Assembly: GCF_000003815.2 (NCBI RefSeq)
Contig: NC_049996.1
Coordinates: forward strand, 7,699,673-7,722,856
Origin: Branchiostoma floridae
Taxonomy: Eukaryota > Chordata > Leptocardii > Amphioxiformes > Branchiostomatidae
Direction: 5' to 3'
DNA: 23,184 bases
Part shown: piece by piece, positions 1 through 9,122 of the stretch
Numbering within the stretch: position 1 is the first letter of the stretch
Layout: every line of letters starts with the position of its first letter
Program-made: the position numbers and the translations under genes
Notes under the pieces: model-generated
Database searches by the model: none
Told to the model about the DNA's origin: nothing
What the model saw: only the letters and a program-made list of their open reading frames with translations

Positions 1-197
1 GTGTGTGCTTGTGTGTGTGTGTTTGTGTCTATCAGTGTGTGTGTTTGTGTTTTTTTGTGTGCGTGTTTGTGTGTTTGTTGTGTGTTTGTTGTGTGTTTGT
101 GTGTGTGTGTGTCTGTGTATGCGTGCGTCTGTTTGTGTGTGTATGTGTGTGTCTGTGTATATATATGTGTGTGCTTGTGTGTGTGTGTGTGTGTGTA
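1..197. repeat. Interrupted (GT)n microsatellite
   Basis: An almost pure GT dinucleotide tract with T, C and A interruptions (for example TGTTTGTT and TATATATG) runs from the window edge to about 197, so its left end is not seen. All three forward frames are open and give Cys/Val-rich peptides, which is the expected artefact of a GT repeat and not a gene. A second, much shorter GT run lies at about 305-317. Confidence 0.95.
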
Positions 198-371
198 GTC
201 TAAGTCAGAAGGCATAGCCCCTCTTAATACGCAGTGTACTAAATATAGACTGATCGGTAGTTGACTTCTATCCTATCCACGCATAAACCATTTCTTCGTG
301 TAAGTGTGTGTGTGTGTCTTTCTGTTATTCCCTTTATCCGTCGGTCTATATCTCTTTCAGATGACTTCTAT

Positions 372-894
372 AGCTAAGGTCACAAACCGCCGTACGTATA
401 AATACGTACTGTCTACGTACCAAAACGTGGGCAATCTTTGGGGATCCGTAAGTGGTAAGAACTGCCTCCGTACAAAACTCGTGCGGAATCTGATGGATTT
501 CGGAACACGCACGCAGACACGCCGTAGAACGTTACGCGGAGTCAGAACTTCGAACAAATTCGCCCCCCGTACGAGCTAGTACGGGCGACGCGCGTGCCAT
601 GTACAGCCAATGCGAGTGAGTAAGGAGCACATGTATGTACGGTCTACATATGGTAACGTGGCAATCGCACAGACATCGTTTGTACAGTTACCACTTGCGC
701 AACGAACGATCCACGCAGCCGCTCACGGTACGGGTACACCTTGCGGAACCGTGCGAGTGACGTGCGTTGAGACATACTCCCACTCCCTCCCTGCTCTTGC
801 TATTCCTTCCCCACGTTTTCAGAAAAACGTGGCGGACGTGCCCTCCCAAAAACGTGCGGACAAATAGCACCTACGACGGGTTTTGCCCTGAGCT
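372..894. mobile_element. Harbinger-like MITE, copy A
   Basis: This is a 523-bp non-coding element with imperfect terminal inverted repeats. The left end AGCTAAGGTCACAAACCGCC pairs with the right end, whose reverse complement begins AGCTCAGGGCAAAACCCGTC. It is a diverged homologue of the element at 12464-12975: the shared outer parts include 'ggatccgtaagtggtaag', 'cagacacgccgtagaac' and 'acgtggcggacgtg'. Copy A carries about 204 bp (609-812) that copy B lacks. The flanks are TAT on the left and TTA on the right, so the target duplication has decayed here. Assignment to PIF/Harbinger is borrowed from the clean TTA duplication of copy B. There is no transposase, so any movement would be in trans. 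Confidence 0.75.
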
Positions 895-1424
895 TTAGAA
901 AGCACATACATGCAGACACATCGAAAAAATACATCTGTACCCAGAATTGGTAGTTGATTGTAATGTCTGAGGTATATATATTTTTTTCCTACTGCATTAA
1001 TGCTTTAAACAAGAAGCACCTGTACAAGAACAACCAATATCATAGATGTGAGACATCACAAATTTACACACATATTCGTGGAAACATGGAAGAAAAATGG
1101 TTGGAAAAACAATTTTGAAAGCTATTATACGACAATCAACATTTTCACAAAACATACACCTACTTTAAATGCATAATCTAAAATCCTTGGTTGGAACAAC
1201 AGAAGACGTACTGCCTTCGCAAAGTATTGTTTTTCCTTTGAGTGCAAATGTTGTTTTGGCTTTTCACGATGTATGAATCAGTCGGCGACTTTGTTCACTC
1301 CGAATGTCCTCGATGGTTTTTAAAAGATATAATATCAAAAGATATAATGTAAAAAGTAATAGCTAGTATATGGTCCTTGTTTCTTTTGGTAGCCTGGAAA
1401 AGTCAACAAACACTGGCCGCTGTA
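895..1424. other. AT-rich spacer, no gene seen
   Basis: The stretch between copy A and the foldback element is AT-rich and has stops in all frames. It contains a short local repeat, 'aaaagatataatat' followed by 'aaaagatataatg', at about 1322-1349. I found no exon, RNA gene or terminal inverted repeats. Confidence 0.5.
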
Positions 1425-2005
1425 GTGCCTTCACACTGAAACCGTATTAGTAGGAATCAAGCAGAACCAGCCGGAATGAAGTATTTGCAAAATTCGTGCC
1501 ACATTTGAGTGGCAATTCCAAAAAGACCTTATATCCCCTTCAAACGAGTTGGAATGAGCCTAAATGCTGTCAGAATGAAAATTCTTTTCTAATCTTGGAA
1601 TTCATAGAGTATTCTAGACATTCTAACTGCATTCCAGATATTCTTTTGGCTACATTCTGACAGGATTCGAAGTGGCTTGCCATTTCGGTTGTCCATCGAA
1701 TGAGATAAAAAATTTTCGAATGATGTTGAAATGCCATAGAAAGCGGTCATACTGCAGTTAGAATAGTAAAGATACACTTAGAATACCCTTTAAATGTCGT
1801 TCGATATTTCTCCACTTCAAATGCACCTCGAAAGTTTTTAGCATGCCAAAAAGTTTCGGTCCAGCTAACAGAACGGGCACAAATATCTGGAATATCTGAA
1901 ATGCAGTAAGAATTTCTAGAATACACTACGAATTGGCAGGAACAGAAAATAATTTTCATTCTGACGGCATTTCGGTTCATTCTTGCTCTTGTGTGAATGG
2001 GCCTT
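1425..2005. mobile_element. Foldback/MITE-like element with about 95-bp internal inverted arms
   Basis: The segment at about 1552-1643 is the diverged reverse complement of about 1889-1983. Both read GAATGA.CC.AAATGC.GTCAGAATGAAAATT, and further in GTATTCTAGA, ATTCT and GCATT.CAGATATTC. The spacer is about 245 bp. Outer ends near 1427 (GCCTTCACAC) and 2003 (reverse complement GGCCCATTCACAC) also pair loosely, which suggests terminal inverted repeats and an element of about 580 bp. The body is rich in GGAAT/GAATG motifs. I could not identify a clean target duplication, so the boundaries are approximate. There is no coding capacity. Confidence 0.6.
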
Positions 2006-3532
2006 AACTGCAAACAGTTCTGTGTTTCTTACAGACGGGGTCTTCTATCAAATTGAGTCCCTATGATGTCTTTGGTCAACTGCTTGAAACTAAAAATTCC
2101 AAACTGCTGTATACGTCTGATAAGGTTTCCCTTTTTCTAAACATCGATGTAAAGCAATGGAACGTAGATAGAAACGTTGGTATCTGGGTATTGGTTGAAA
2201 GGTAGGGATATCTGCTTCAACATTTTTAGCTTGCATGCCAAAACACACAATGATAGTTGTTGCTGCCTATTTTAATGGAGAATACGCTCTTTCCAAACCA
2301 TTTATGAGTGTACAAGAGTTACTACATTTGGCCAGTTCAGGAATTCTATCAAACAATACTCATCATTGGAAAGAAAGTATTTTGAGTTTTCATCATAAAA
2401 TGGTGGCATCAAAGAATAGGCTTCAATGTTTTTTCTCCTTTGATCAGACTTGTGTTTATATTAGTCCGTGGCTCTTTTTTTGGCTCGTGTTGGCTCGTTT
2501 TTGTCTAAACGTACGGTCAAAATTCAGACGACAAACGTAGCTTTTACCAGCGGAGCTTTTCTGAATGAGAGCACAGTTTCTATCATTACAGTGTATTGTA
2601 ATATTAAAAAATTTAGGTTTTTTAATAAATAAAATCCCAATAATACGTATATACTCGTCATTGTTTATTGTCCCAAGCAATAAAGCTATCTATCCACACA
2701 CATTGCCAAACATGTTCGGAACACAAAGAAGGGAGAAAATAGGAAATTCTACTGCAGTACACAATAAAGGCAACAGGAGCCCAAAATCTTACAGGTACCA
2801 AATGATGTCTTTCATAGAACAAGATCTAATTTAATTATGATGGCAATCAATCCTAATCTTCTTCATTCCTGATGCCAAACCACAGACAAACGCTACGAAC
2901 AGCATTACATTTCTTGGCAAAGGTATTGAATCGAAATTGCCGAATCGTTCGCATTTTACGCTCTCTTATACATAGCGTCTAAAATTAAATTGTTCTAGCC
3001 CAAATTTACAAAGCAAATTCCAATATTTTTAACTCATACAAAGTTCCTCAATTATTCAACAAAATTTACACATAAGAACCTCTACGGCTTTTGCAGGGGA
3101 CTATTTTCATCCGAGCGTCGCGGATTGATACAATGTAATGTGACACGCCCATATAAACAAAAGCTACGAACAAAACGGCTACACAGAGCAGATGTGCAAC
3201 AAGCAAGGCAGCAACAACAGGGGAAAAAAGGTGTTCCAGTCCAACAGTTGGTAAGATGGCGGCCGGCTAAAAACCGCTTGTAAAGATTGAAAGGTAAGAT
3301 GAGGTTAACTTCCATGCTTATTTGCCTATGTAGACAGCTAGGATACACATTGTTCATCGTACCTAAAAGTTAACTTTCGTCAGAAGTAAGAAAAATTTGG
3401 CTATTGTATAGCCTCTGATGTAGTTGCACAATACTCCCATTGCCATGGGGGGAAGGAATTTTTCTTACATTTGTTGCCAAATACATTACACATTTATTTA
3501 ATTATTTTATAAGATGATTATTTCATATGGCA
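2006..3532. other. AT-rich intergenic stretch without a recognisable gene
   Basis: Open frames here are short (about 100 codons or fewer), low in complexity and lack domain signatures. A 101-codon frame at 2235-2540 begins MPKHTMIVVAAYFNGEYALS but has no recognisable motif and no supporting splice context. The only regulatory-looking sequence is a YY1-type motif at 3253-3263, listed separately. The remainder is AT-rich. Confidence 0.4.
3253..3263 (+). promoter_or_regulatory. YY1-type motif AAGATGGCGGC
   Basis: The 11-mer AAGATGGCGGC is an exact match to the AAnATGGCGGC form of the animal YY1 motif, which in vertebrates often overlaps transcription or translation starts. Here the ATG would open only a five-codon frame (MAAG, then stop), so it is not a protein start. 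The nearest confident gene begins about 3.3 kb downstream, so its target is unknown. A chance match is possible. A similar AAAATGGCGG lies near 21675-21684. Confidence 0.35.
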
Positions 3533-3622
3533 ACATGGAAATATAATTTTTCATTAAATACAATCATTATGGTAAAAACATGGAAATATAATTTTTCATT
3601 AAATACAATCATTATGGTAAAA
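3533..3622. repeat. 45-bp direct tandem duplication
   Basis: Two adjacent, essentially identical 45-bp copies (3533-3577 and 3578-3622) start with ACATGGAAATATAATTTTTC and end with ATTATGGTAAAA. The near identity implies a recent duplication by slippage or unequal exchange. The unit is AT-rich and has stops, so it is non-coding. Confidence 0.93.
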
Positions 3623-3735
3623 ATAGGGAAACATTGTGAAAATATTCATGGAAAGAAAAGCTTTCGTTTTTTTTCTCTATGTTGATCTTCGAGTATTGCT
3701 TGTAGATTTTTAGGCACAAACCTATTTCGGTAACA

Positions 3736-5010
3736 GCCAAATATTTTGAGTGCGAATGTTTTTTGTCTGCAATTGTGGCCTTTCTCTATTCATCAGATGA
3801 GAAAAAAAGCAACCTTAAGTAAACGGACCGCTGAATTGAATATTGAATAGGCAGATCTAGACAATTAAGACACCCTGATGTTAAAAGTACCGCGTGTAAC
3901 ATACGACATGTTGAGCTTTAATGCCGGTCAGATTTTGATGCACAAATCTTTAACCTCTCTCGATATGTGGAACCGGTAAGCCCTTTTTGGGTAAAGCCAA
4001 ATATTTTGAGTGCGAATCATATTCTCTATTATTGTTGTCTCTCTCTATTCATCAGATGAGTAAAATGAAACTTTAAGCAAACAATTCTCTTAATTTTAAT
4101 ATTGAATGGGCAGATCTAGACAATTAAGGCACCCTGGTGTTAAAAGTACTGGGTGTAACATACGACATGCTGTGCTTTAATAACGGTCAGATTTTGATGC
4201 ACAGATCTTTAATCTCTGTGGGTATTTCGTGACGTTTAGATCTTAAAACAAATCTCGATGTTTGGAACCGGTAAGCGCTACTTGGGTAAAGCCAAAAATT
4301 TTGAGTGCGAATTATATTCTCTATCATTGTTGTCTCTCTCTATTCATCACATGAGTAAACTGAAACTTTAAGCAAACAATTCTCTTAATTTTAATATTGA
4401 ATGGGCAGATCTAGACAATTAAGGCACCCTGATGTTAAAAGGAATGGGTGTAACATACGACATGCTGTGCTTTAATAACGGTCAGATTTTAATGCACAGA
4501 TCTTTAATCTCTGTGGGTATTTCGTGACGTTTAGATCTTAAAACAAATCTCGATGTGTGGAACCGGTAAGCGCTACTTGGGTAAGGGCAAATATTTTGAG
4601 TGCGAATGTTTTTTCTCTATGATTCTTACCTCTCTTTATTATGAGTAAAAGGCAACCTTGGGTAAACAACCCGCAAAATCTTAATATTAAATAGGCATGC
4701 AGATCTAGGTGCACAGATTTTTAACCTCTGGATATTTCTTAACGTTAAGATCTTCCAAGCAATCTCGATGTGTGGAACCGGTACAACAGCCAAATATTTT
4801 GAGTGCGAATGTTTTTCTCTACAATTGATTCCACTCTCTATTCATTGGATGTGTAATCTTGAGCAACCTTGAGCAAACAAAACGATAAATTCTAATATTG
4901 AATAGGCAGATCTAGATGCACAAATCTTTACCCTCTGTGACTGTGAATATTTCTTGAGGTTTAGATCTTTTAAGATCTAAACCTAACAAGCAATCTTTTT
5001 GTGGAGCCGG
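3736..5010. repeat. Decayed tandem array, about 203-295 bp units, five copies
   Basis: The phrase GCCAAATATTTTGAGTGCGAAT, with small changes, recurs at 3736, 3996, 4291, 4586 and 4789. It marks units of about 260, 295, 295, 203 and 220 bp. Each unit then carries CTCTATTCATCA, AATATTGAATGGGCAGATCTAGA, CACAGATCTTTAA.CTCTG and TGTGGAACCGGTAA in the same order. Units 2 and 3 are the most alike; units 4 and 5 lack the CAATTAAGGCACCCTG..GTAACATACGACATG block. A further remnant (ACAGATTTTTAACCTCTGTGGATATTTC) lies at about 5123-5152. No frame stays open across a unit, so this is satellite-like DNA. Confidence 0.9.
4957..4984. repeat. 28-bp near-perfect palindrome in the last satellite unit
   Basis: AGGTTTAGATCTT, then TT, then AAGATCTAAACCT gives two perfectly complementary 13-base arms around a 2-base centre. 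The left arm is the ordinary satellite sequence (compare 'cgtttagatctt' at about 4235 and 4531). The right arm is an inverted copy present only in this unit, so the palindrome seems to be newly formed inside the array. Confidence 0.9.
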
Positions 5011-6540
5011 TTATCAGTTTACGTTTGATATGCCAATAGGTAGCTTTAAACAATCAATACACACTAATACAAACTGTGTTCGGTGTCACAAATGATATGA
5101 AGTGCGTCACAGATTTTGAAGTACAGATTTTTAACCTCTGTGGATATTTCTGTATTTGGATTCATCACAGAGTGAAGGGGAGGGCGAAACAGGTGCAAAT
5201 GCACATTTGAAGGCTGCTCTCACGCACATAAAGTACATACATGGCACAACATAGACTATGCAATAATATATACAGTAGTAGCATCATCATAACAATATTT
5301 AAATTTAGATTAGTAACTGGCATTAGGCATAACAATGGCACAAAATGAACAAGAAAGCGAGCGAAAAACTAGCGTGGTCTCTAAGCCAGGTAAAAACCGG
5401 AAACACAGCAAGTACCTGTTACTGAATCTGTTGTATGTAGCCTTCAAAAGTTTTCGTTTAAATGATGTTGAGTCAGACTGATGTTCTGCTAACTCGCAAA
5501 CACAACATTTTGTGACGTTTAGAAGGAAAATGATAAAATTTCGATGACTGGAATCAGTTACTGGTCCATTCACAACGGAACATCACGACTTACTGTGACC
5601 TTGAAATTCTGTAAACCGTTATTATTCACATTGTGAATGTTGATATGCAAAAAGCCAACTTAGACAATCAGCAACAGCAGCATACATATGTATGCTCAAT
5701 CGAAAACTGTTTTTTACAGGAAAAAAACGATCAGGTACCTTAACATGTACCATTTGAGTATTCTGGAAAGAAAAGGGCATCGACAAGACGGCATTCAGTG
5801 CTAAAAAGTGCAAACAGACAGTAGAGAACATAATACTTGTAGTTAACTTGTGTATATTTGGTGAATTCACAATTGCATATGCATTATAATAACTGGGTTT
5901 GATTCCGCGATGTCACTTTGTCGGCGTTTTCTTATGTTTTTGGCAACGCCTCAGGAGCTGGCCTAATATCATGGTGTGCGTCCGTTTGTCAGGAATTCCC
6001 AAATTGTGTAGGCATGTGTGGGCTTTTTTCGCGCGTGATCTATCAATTTGGAACAGAAAAGGCTTTTGCTGTTACGTATCCAAAACTCCTTTTTTCCTTT
6101 GCTTTGTCCCTTTTATTTACCCATTATTTGTTGATAACATACCCTTCGATCGTACAAGCTTCCATACATGCGCGTAACATCTGTGTGCGCAATTTTCATG
6201 GTGGGTTTCATCTATGGTATTTTTTCGTTTCTGCCGAAGGCCTCACCCTAGGGAAATGCCTGGTTTACACACGTAAATTGACTCATTAAACAACTCAAAG
6301 TTTAGCATGTATTAGCCACTAGAATCATTTATACTTTGACAGAAGTCTTCTCTCTCATTGTTGTAACAATGCCAAGCTACAAGCAAACAAATGCTGTTCG
6401 CCTGATTTGTGAAGGTATACTTTAATTCGACAACACTTGGCGAAATGTTAACTTATATAAGGACAATTGACACATCTTCCGAGCATATCCAAATGCGATT
6501 GTTTGGAAAAGATGTAACGTATTAAACCAAACGTTTCTAC
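5011..6540. other. Upstream flank of the LRR receptor; possible 5' UTR intron
   Basis: No confident gene is present. The longest frame, 5918-6289 (+, about 123 codons, Phe/Leu/Ser/Cys-rich), has no recognisable domain and overlaps another open frame, so it is probably chance. The 3' part must contain intron if the acceptor at 6554-6555 is used. A TGACTCA (AP-1-type) sequence lies near 6279-6285. I did not identify the first exon or promoter of the receptor. Confidence 0.4.
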
Positions 6541-6563
6541 TTGTTTTTGTTCCAGGTGACAAC
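6541..6563 (+). other. Candidate 3' splice site and 5' leader of the LRR receptor
   Basis: TTGTTTTTGTTCCAG ends at 6555 and is followed by GTGACAAC and then ATG at 6564. The pyrimidine tract and AG match a metazoan acceptor. This suggests that an untranslated first exon is spliced on just upstream of the start codon. An intronless coding region behind a 5' UTR intron would be consistent with this layout. RNA evidence is lacking. Confidence 0.6.
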
Positions 6564-9122
6564 ATGGAAAGAAAGTTACAGGAACTGCTTATTTTCCTTC
6601 TTATCATCATAAATGAGCTCGGCATGCCAGATGCAGAAGCTGAATGCAGAGCCGATATCGGTAACTGTCGAGGTTTGAACCTGACCAGTGTCCCTCAGAA
6701 CCTACCAAGATTTTTAAATATCTTGGACCTGAGTGATAATACAATTACATCTTTAAGTAAGTCAGATATGAATGTGCTGACGGGATATAAGAACATGTGG
6801 ATGCTTAACTTTGGTGAAAATCGTATAATGGCCCTAGATCGTTTCCCCACTCTATTCAAACTTAACTGGTTGAGCTTTCTTAAGAATAAGATTACTGATC
6901 TCCACAAAGACACATTTATGAATCTACAAAATCTCATCACGTTGTGTCTTAGCGACAACCAGATAACAAACATTCAGCCTGGTACATTTTCAAGATTAAC
7001 CAAACTTGTGTATTTGTACGTTTACCACAATAACATAACCATCGTTCAATGTGGCACATTCTCAAACCTACCATTGCTGAAAACTTTGAACATGGCTCAC
7101 AACAAAATATTCAAGATTCAGTCCTGTGCTTTCTCAAATCTCCCCCAGCTCCACACGTTGTATCTTCAGGACAACCAGATAAGTGGACTTCAATCTGACA
7201 CATTTTCAGACTTACCCAAGCTTTCAACTCTTCATCTGAATGTAAACAAGATACCGAATATTCAGGCCTGCACTTTTTCAAATCTACCCAAACTCCATCA
7301 TTTGACGCTGAGCGACAACCAGATATCCGCCCTTCCCCCGTCAATTTATAAAATCTTGTCAGTAACTTATAAGGTAGAAATGTACTACAACCCTTGGCAG
7401 TGTGACTGTAGAATGGTTCCCTTCAGGCTTAAAATGACCGGGTCTCATTCATTTGAAAATCAGATATCATGCACCGGACCTGCTAACTTGGTGAACAAAA
7501 TGCTGAAAGATATCAATCCTGAAGACCTCATATGTGAGGAATTAACTGTATCAACATTGGCTCTTCATACCATATCCTCATTTCCGTCAACTCCAGTGTC
7601 TACAACTAGCAATACAGAGAGAAATACTGATTCAGAAAATAATGTTGGCTCCACAGAGTTTGTTGACAACCAATTTGAAAGCGCTAATAGCTGTTCCAAC
7701 TATGCAACCTCCCACTATCATTGGTACTTTAAACACAATGCTGGCTCGCAGTCACGTCCAGTAAATGTCTTATTTCCAACGCCGTTTGCTGATAAAAAGA
7801 GGGAAGTTTTAACAGCTGAAACAACGACTGAAAGGAACAATTCCCTTGAATCTCCCCCGAGGCTACTATTTGTTGTTATTGGATCTAATTGTGGTTCAAT
7901 AGCTGGTACTGCCATCATTGTTGCCATCATTATGACAATACGGAGGATGAGGAGGGCTAAAAATCCCCCTTCATGCCCAACAACCCTTCAAGCTGTTTTG
8001 AGCAAAAATGACAAAGCAGATGCTGTAAAAAACAGCATTCCGAAGGAAATAGTGCAAAGCCGGCCCCAGGCGACCACTACAATTGCAAGTACTCAGTTTC
8101 CAAATGTTACAAACACTACAGCTAGTGTAACAGTTTCAGTGAACGCAAGCGGTCAAGCCGACCAGGGTCAGTATCAGGATTTGATTCGATATCAAAACTA
8201 CGGTATTGGTGACACACCAGGTCCAGGTCCTGCAGTTGGTCTGAGCACCCAAAACACCGCATCTACTGTAGTAACAAGTAACCATGGTCAAACATGTCAA
8301 GGGTTGTCTCCAAATGAAATGCTTGCAGCTTTAAAGCCAAATCCTATGTATAATGAAACACAAGCAAATCATCCAAAAACTACATGTCCTGAAATAACCG
8401 GTGATGATTATCAAGCAACCGGAGAAACATACACACACACCACATCTGTTGTTAAAACGTGTGGTGCTGCTAATCTGTATGAAGATATGGAAACTGTAAA
8501 GACCAGCGGCCATGCTGGCCTATATAAAGATATGAATGACCAACATTTTCAGCCATTGCAGGGCCAGTGTCTGGCCAACACAAATACCACAGCTGTGGCA
8601 TTTAACAATGGCAATGGTCAGACAGTGCAGGGCCAGTCTGAAACCATGAGTGGTTCAGACTTAAACACCTTAGCTGTTCCAATGAACAATATTGACGATA
8701 AAAGAGGGCAGAATAAGTTTCAAATTGTAACTGAGCACAGCGAAAACATTGTAGCTACTACAAAGCTTAGTGGTCATGATCAGACAGAGCAGATTCAGTC
8801 ACAGAGCATTACTAGGTCGAACACAAACACCACTACTACTGTAATGGTTAGTGGTTATGACCACATAGAACAGGACCAGTCTCAGGCCATCACTGAGGCC
8901 AACACAAACACTGCTACTGTAATGGTTAGTGGTCATGACCTCATAGAACAGGACCAGTCTCAGGCCATTACTGAAAATAAGTTCCCTGAAACACCTAAAG
9001 GAAGCAAACCCTCCCAGGACGAGCCACCTCCTCTTCCTCCCAAACGCAAAGGCGTTGTTGCCCTGTCTGAAAAGCAAACAGATACCCAAGATACTTCAAA
9101 TGTTTACGAAAAAATGACATAA
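6564..9122 (+). CDS. LRR single-pass receptor with tyrosine-motif tail
   Basis: The 852-residue product is a type I membrane protein, and the whole reading frame is one exon. Residues 1-26 form a signal peptide (LLIFLLIII core). C28 and C35 form a short N-terminal cap with two cysteines instead of the usual four. Nine LRRs follow at about 51-266, most 24 residues long (LxxLxLxxNxI). A canonical C-terminal cap has NPWQCDC and C280, C282, C303 and C324. Residues 327-433 are a Ser/Thr/Asn-rich stalk. A membrane helix spans about 434-459 and is followed by RRMRR. The tail of about 390 residues has NPMY (593-596), YEDM (639-642), YKDM (654-657), YEKM (848-851), PPPLPPKRK (821-829) and a 26-residue repeat. 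In other receptors YxxM recruits PI3-kinase p85, NPxY binds PTB proteins and PxxPxK/R binds SH3 domains, so a signalling role, possibly in immunity or adhesion, is inferred. The ligand is unknown. The ATG at 6564 is chosen because it directly precedes the signal peptide. The extracellular plan resembles AMIGO/LRRTM/LRIG-type proteins, but the tail does not. Confidence 0.95.
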   Translation: MERKLQELLIFLLIIINELGMPDAEAECRADIGNCRGLNLTSVPQNLPRFLNILDLSDNTITSLSKSDMNVLTGYKNMWMLNFGENRIMALDRFPTLFKLNWLSFLKNKITDLHKDTFMNLQNLITLCLSDNQITNIQPGTFSRLTKLVYLYVYHNNITIVQCGTFSNLPLLKTLNMAHNKIFKIQSCAFSNLPQLHTLYLQDNQISGLQSDTFSDLPKLSTLHLNVNKIPNIQACTFSNLPKLHHLTLSDNQISALPPSIYKILSVTYKVEMYYNPWQCDCRMVPFRLKMTGSHSFENQISCTGPANLVNKMLKDINPEDLICEELTVSTLALHTISSFPSTPVSTTSNTERNTDSENNVGSTEFVDNQFESANSCSNYATSHYHWYFKHNAGSQSRPVNVLFPTPFADKKREVLTAETTTERNNSLESPPRLLFVVIGSNCGSIAGTAIIVAIIMTIRRMRRAKNPPSCPTTLQAVLSKNDKADAVKNSIPKEIVQSRPQATTTIASTQFPNVTNTTASVTVSVNASGQADQGQYQDLIRYQNYGIGDTPGPGPAVGLSTQNTASTVVTSNHGQTCQGLSPNEMLAALKPNPMYNETQANHPKTTCPEITGDDYQATGETYTHTTSVVKTCGAANLYEDMETVKTSGHAGLYKDMNDQHFQPLQGQCLANTNTTAVAFNNGNGQTVQGQSETMSGSDLNTLAVPMNNIDDKRGQNKFQIVTEHSENIVATTKLSGHDQTEQIQSQSITRSNTNTTTTVMVSGYDHIEQDQSQAITEANTNTATVMVSGHDLIEQDQSQAITENKFPETPKGSKPSQDEPPPLPPKRKGVVALSEKQTDTQDTSNVYEKMT
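8769..8975 (+). repeat. In-frame 78-bp (26-residue) repeat in the receptor tail
   Basis: Three in-frame copies occupy residues 736-762, 763-788 and 789-804. They have the pattern SG[HY]D..EQ.QSQ.IT..NTNT.TVMV; the first copy has one extra Thr and the third is truncated after ITE. Copies 2 and 3 are almost identical at DNA level, so the duplication is recent. Weaker relatives (GQTVQGQSETMSG near 8620, GQADQGQYQDL near 8150) suggest that much of the tail grew by this unit. The middle copy alone has Tyr765 where the others have His. Confidence 0.9.

Noticed and set aside
1-217. Open frames in all three forward frames at the left edge (Cys/Val-rich peptides)
   Set aside because: They are translations of a GT microsatellite, which lacks stop codons in every frame; no start context, domains or splice signals.
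3253-3270. ATGGCGGCC as a translation start
   Set aside because: The frame ends after four codons (MAAG, then TAA), so it cannot start a protein without an intron, and there is no donor in it.
3736-5152. A CRISPR-like array
   Set aside because: Units are long, contiguous and diverged with no short repeat/unique spacer alternation, and the DNA is clearly animal nuclear.
5918-6289. A 123-codon forward frame upstream of the receptor
   Set aside because: Composition is Phe/Leu/Cys/Ser-rich without domain, signal or splice support, and another frame overlaps it; chance is likely in AT-rich DNA of this size. Homology search would be decisive.
6564-9122. An ITAM in the receptor tail (Y537..L540 with Y543 or Y546)
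   Set aside because: The second tyrosine lacks the YxxL/I pattern and the spacing is too short, so only YxxM, NPxY and a single ITIM-like site are claimed.
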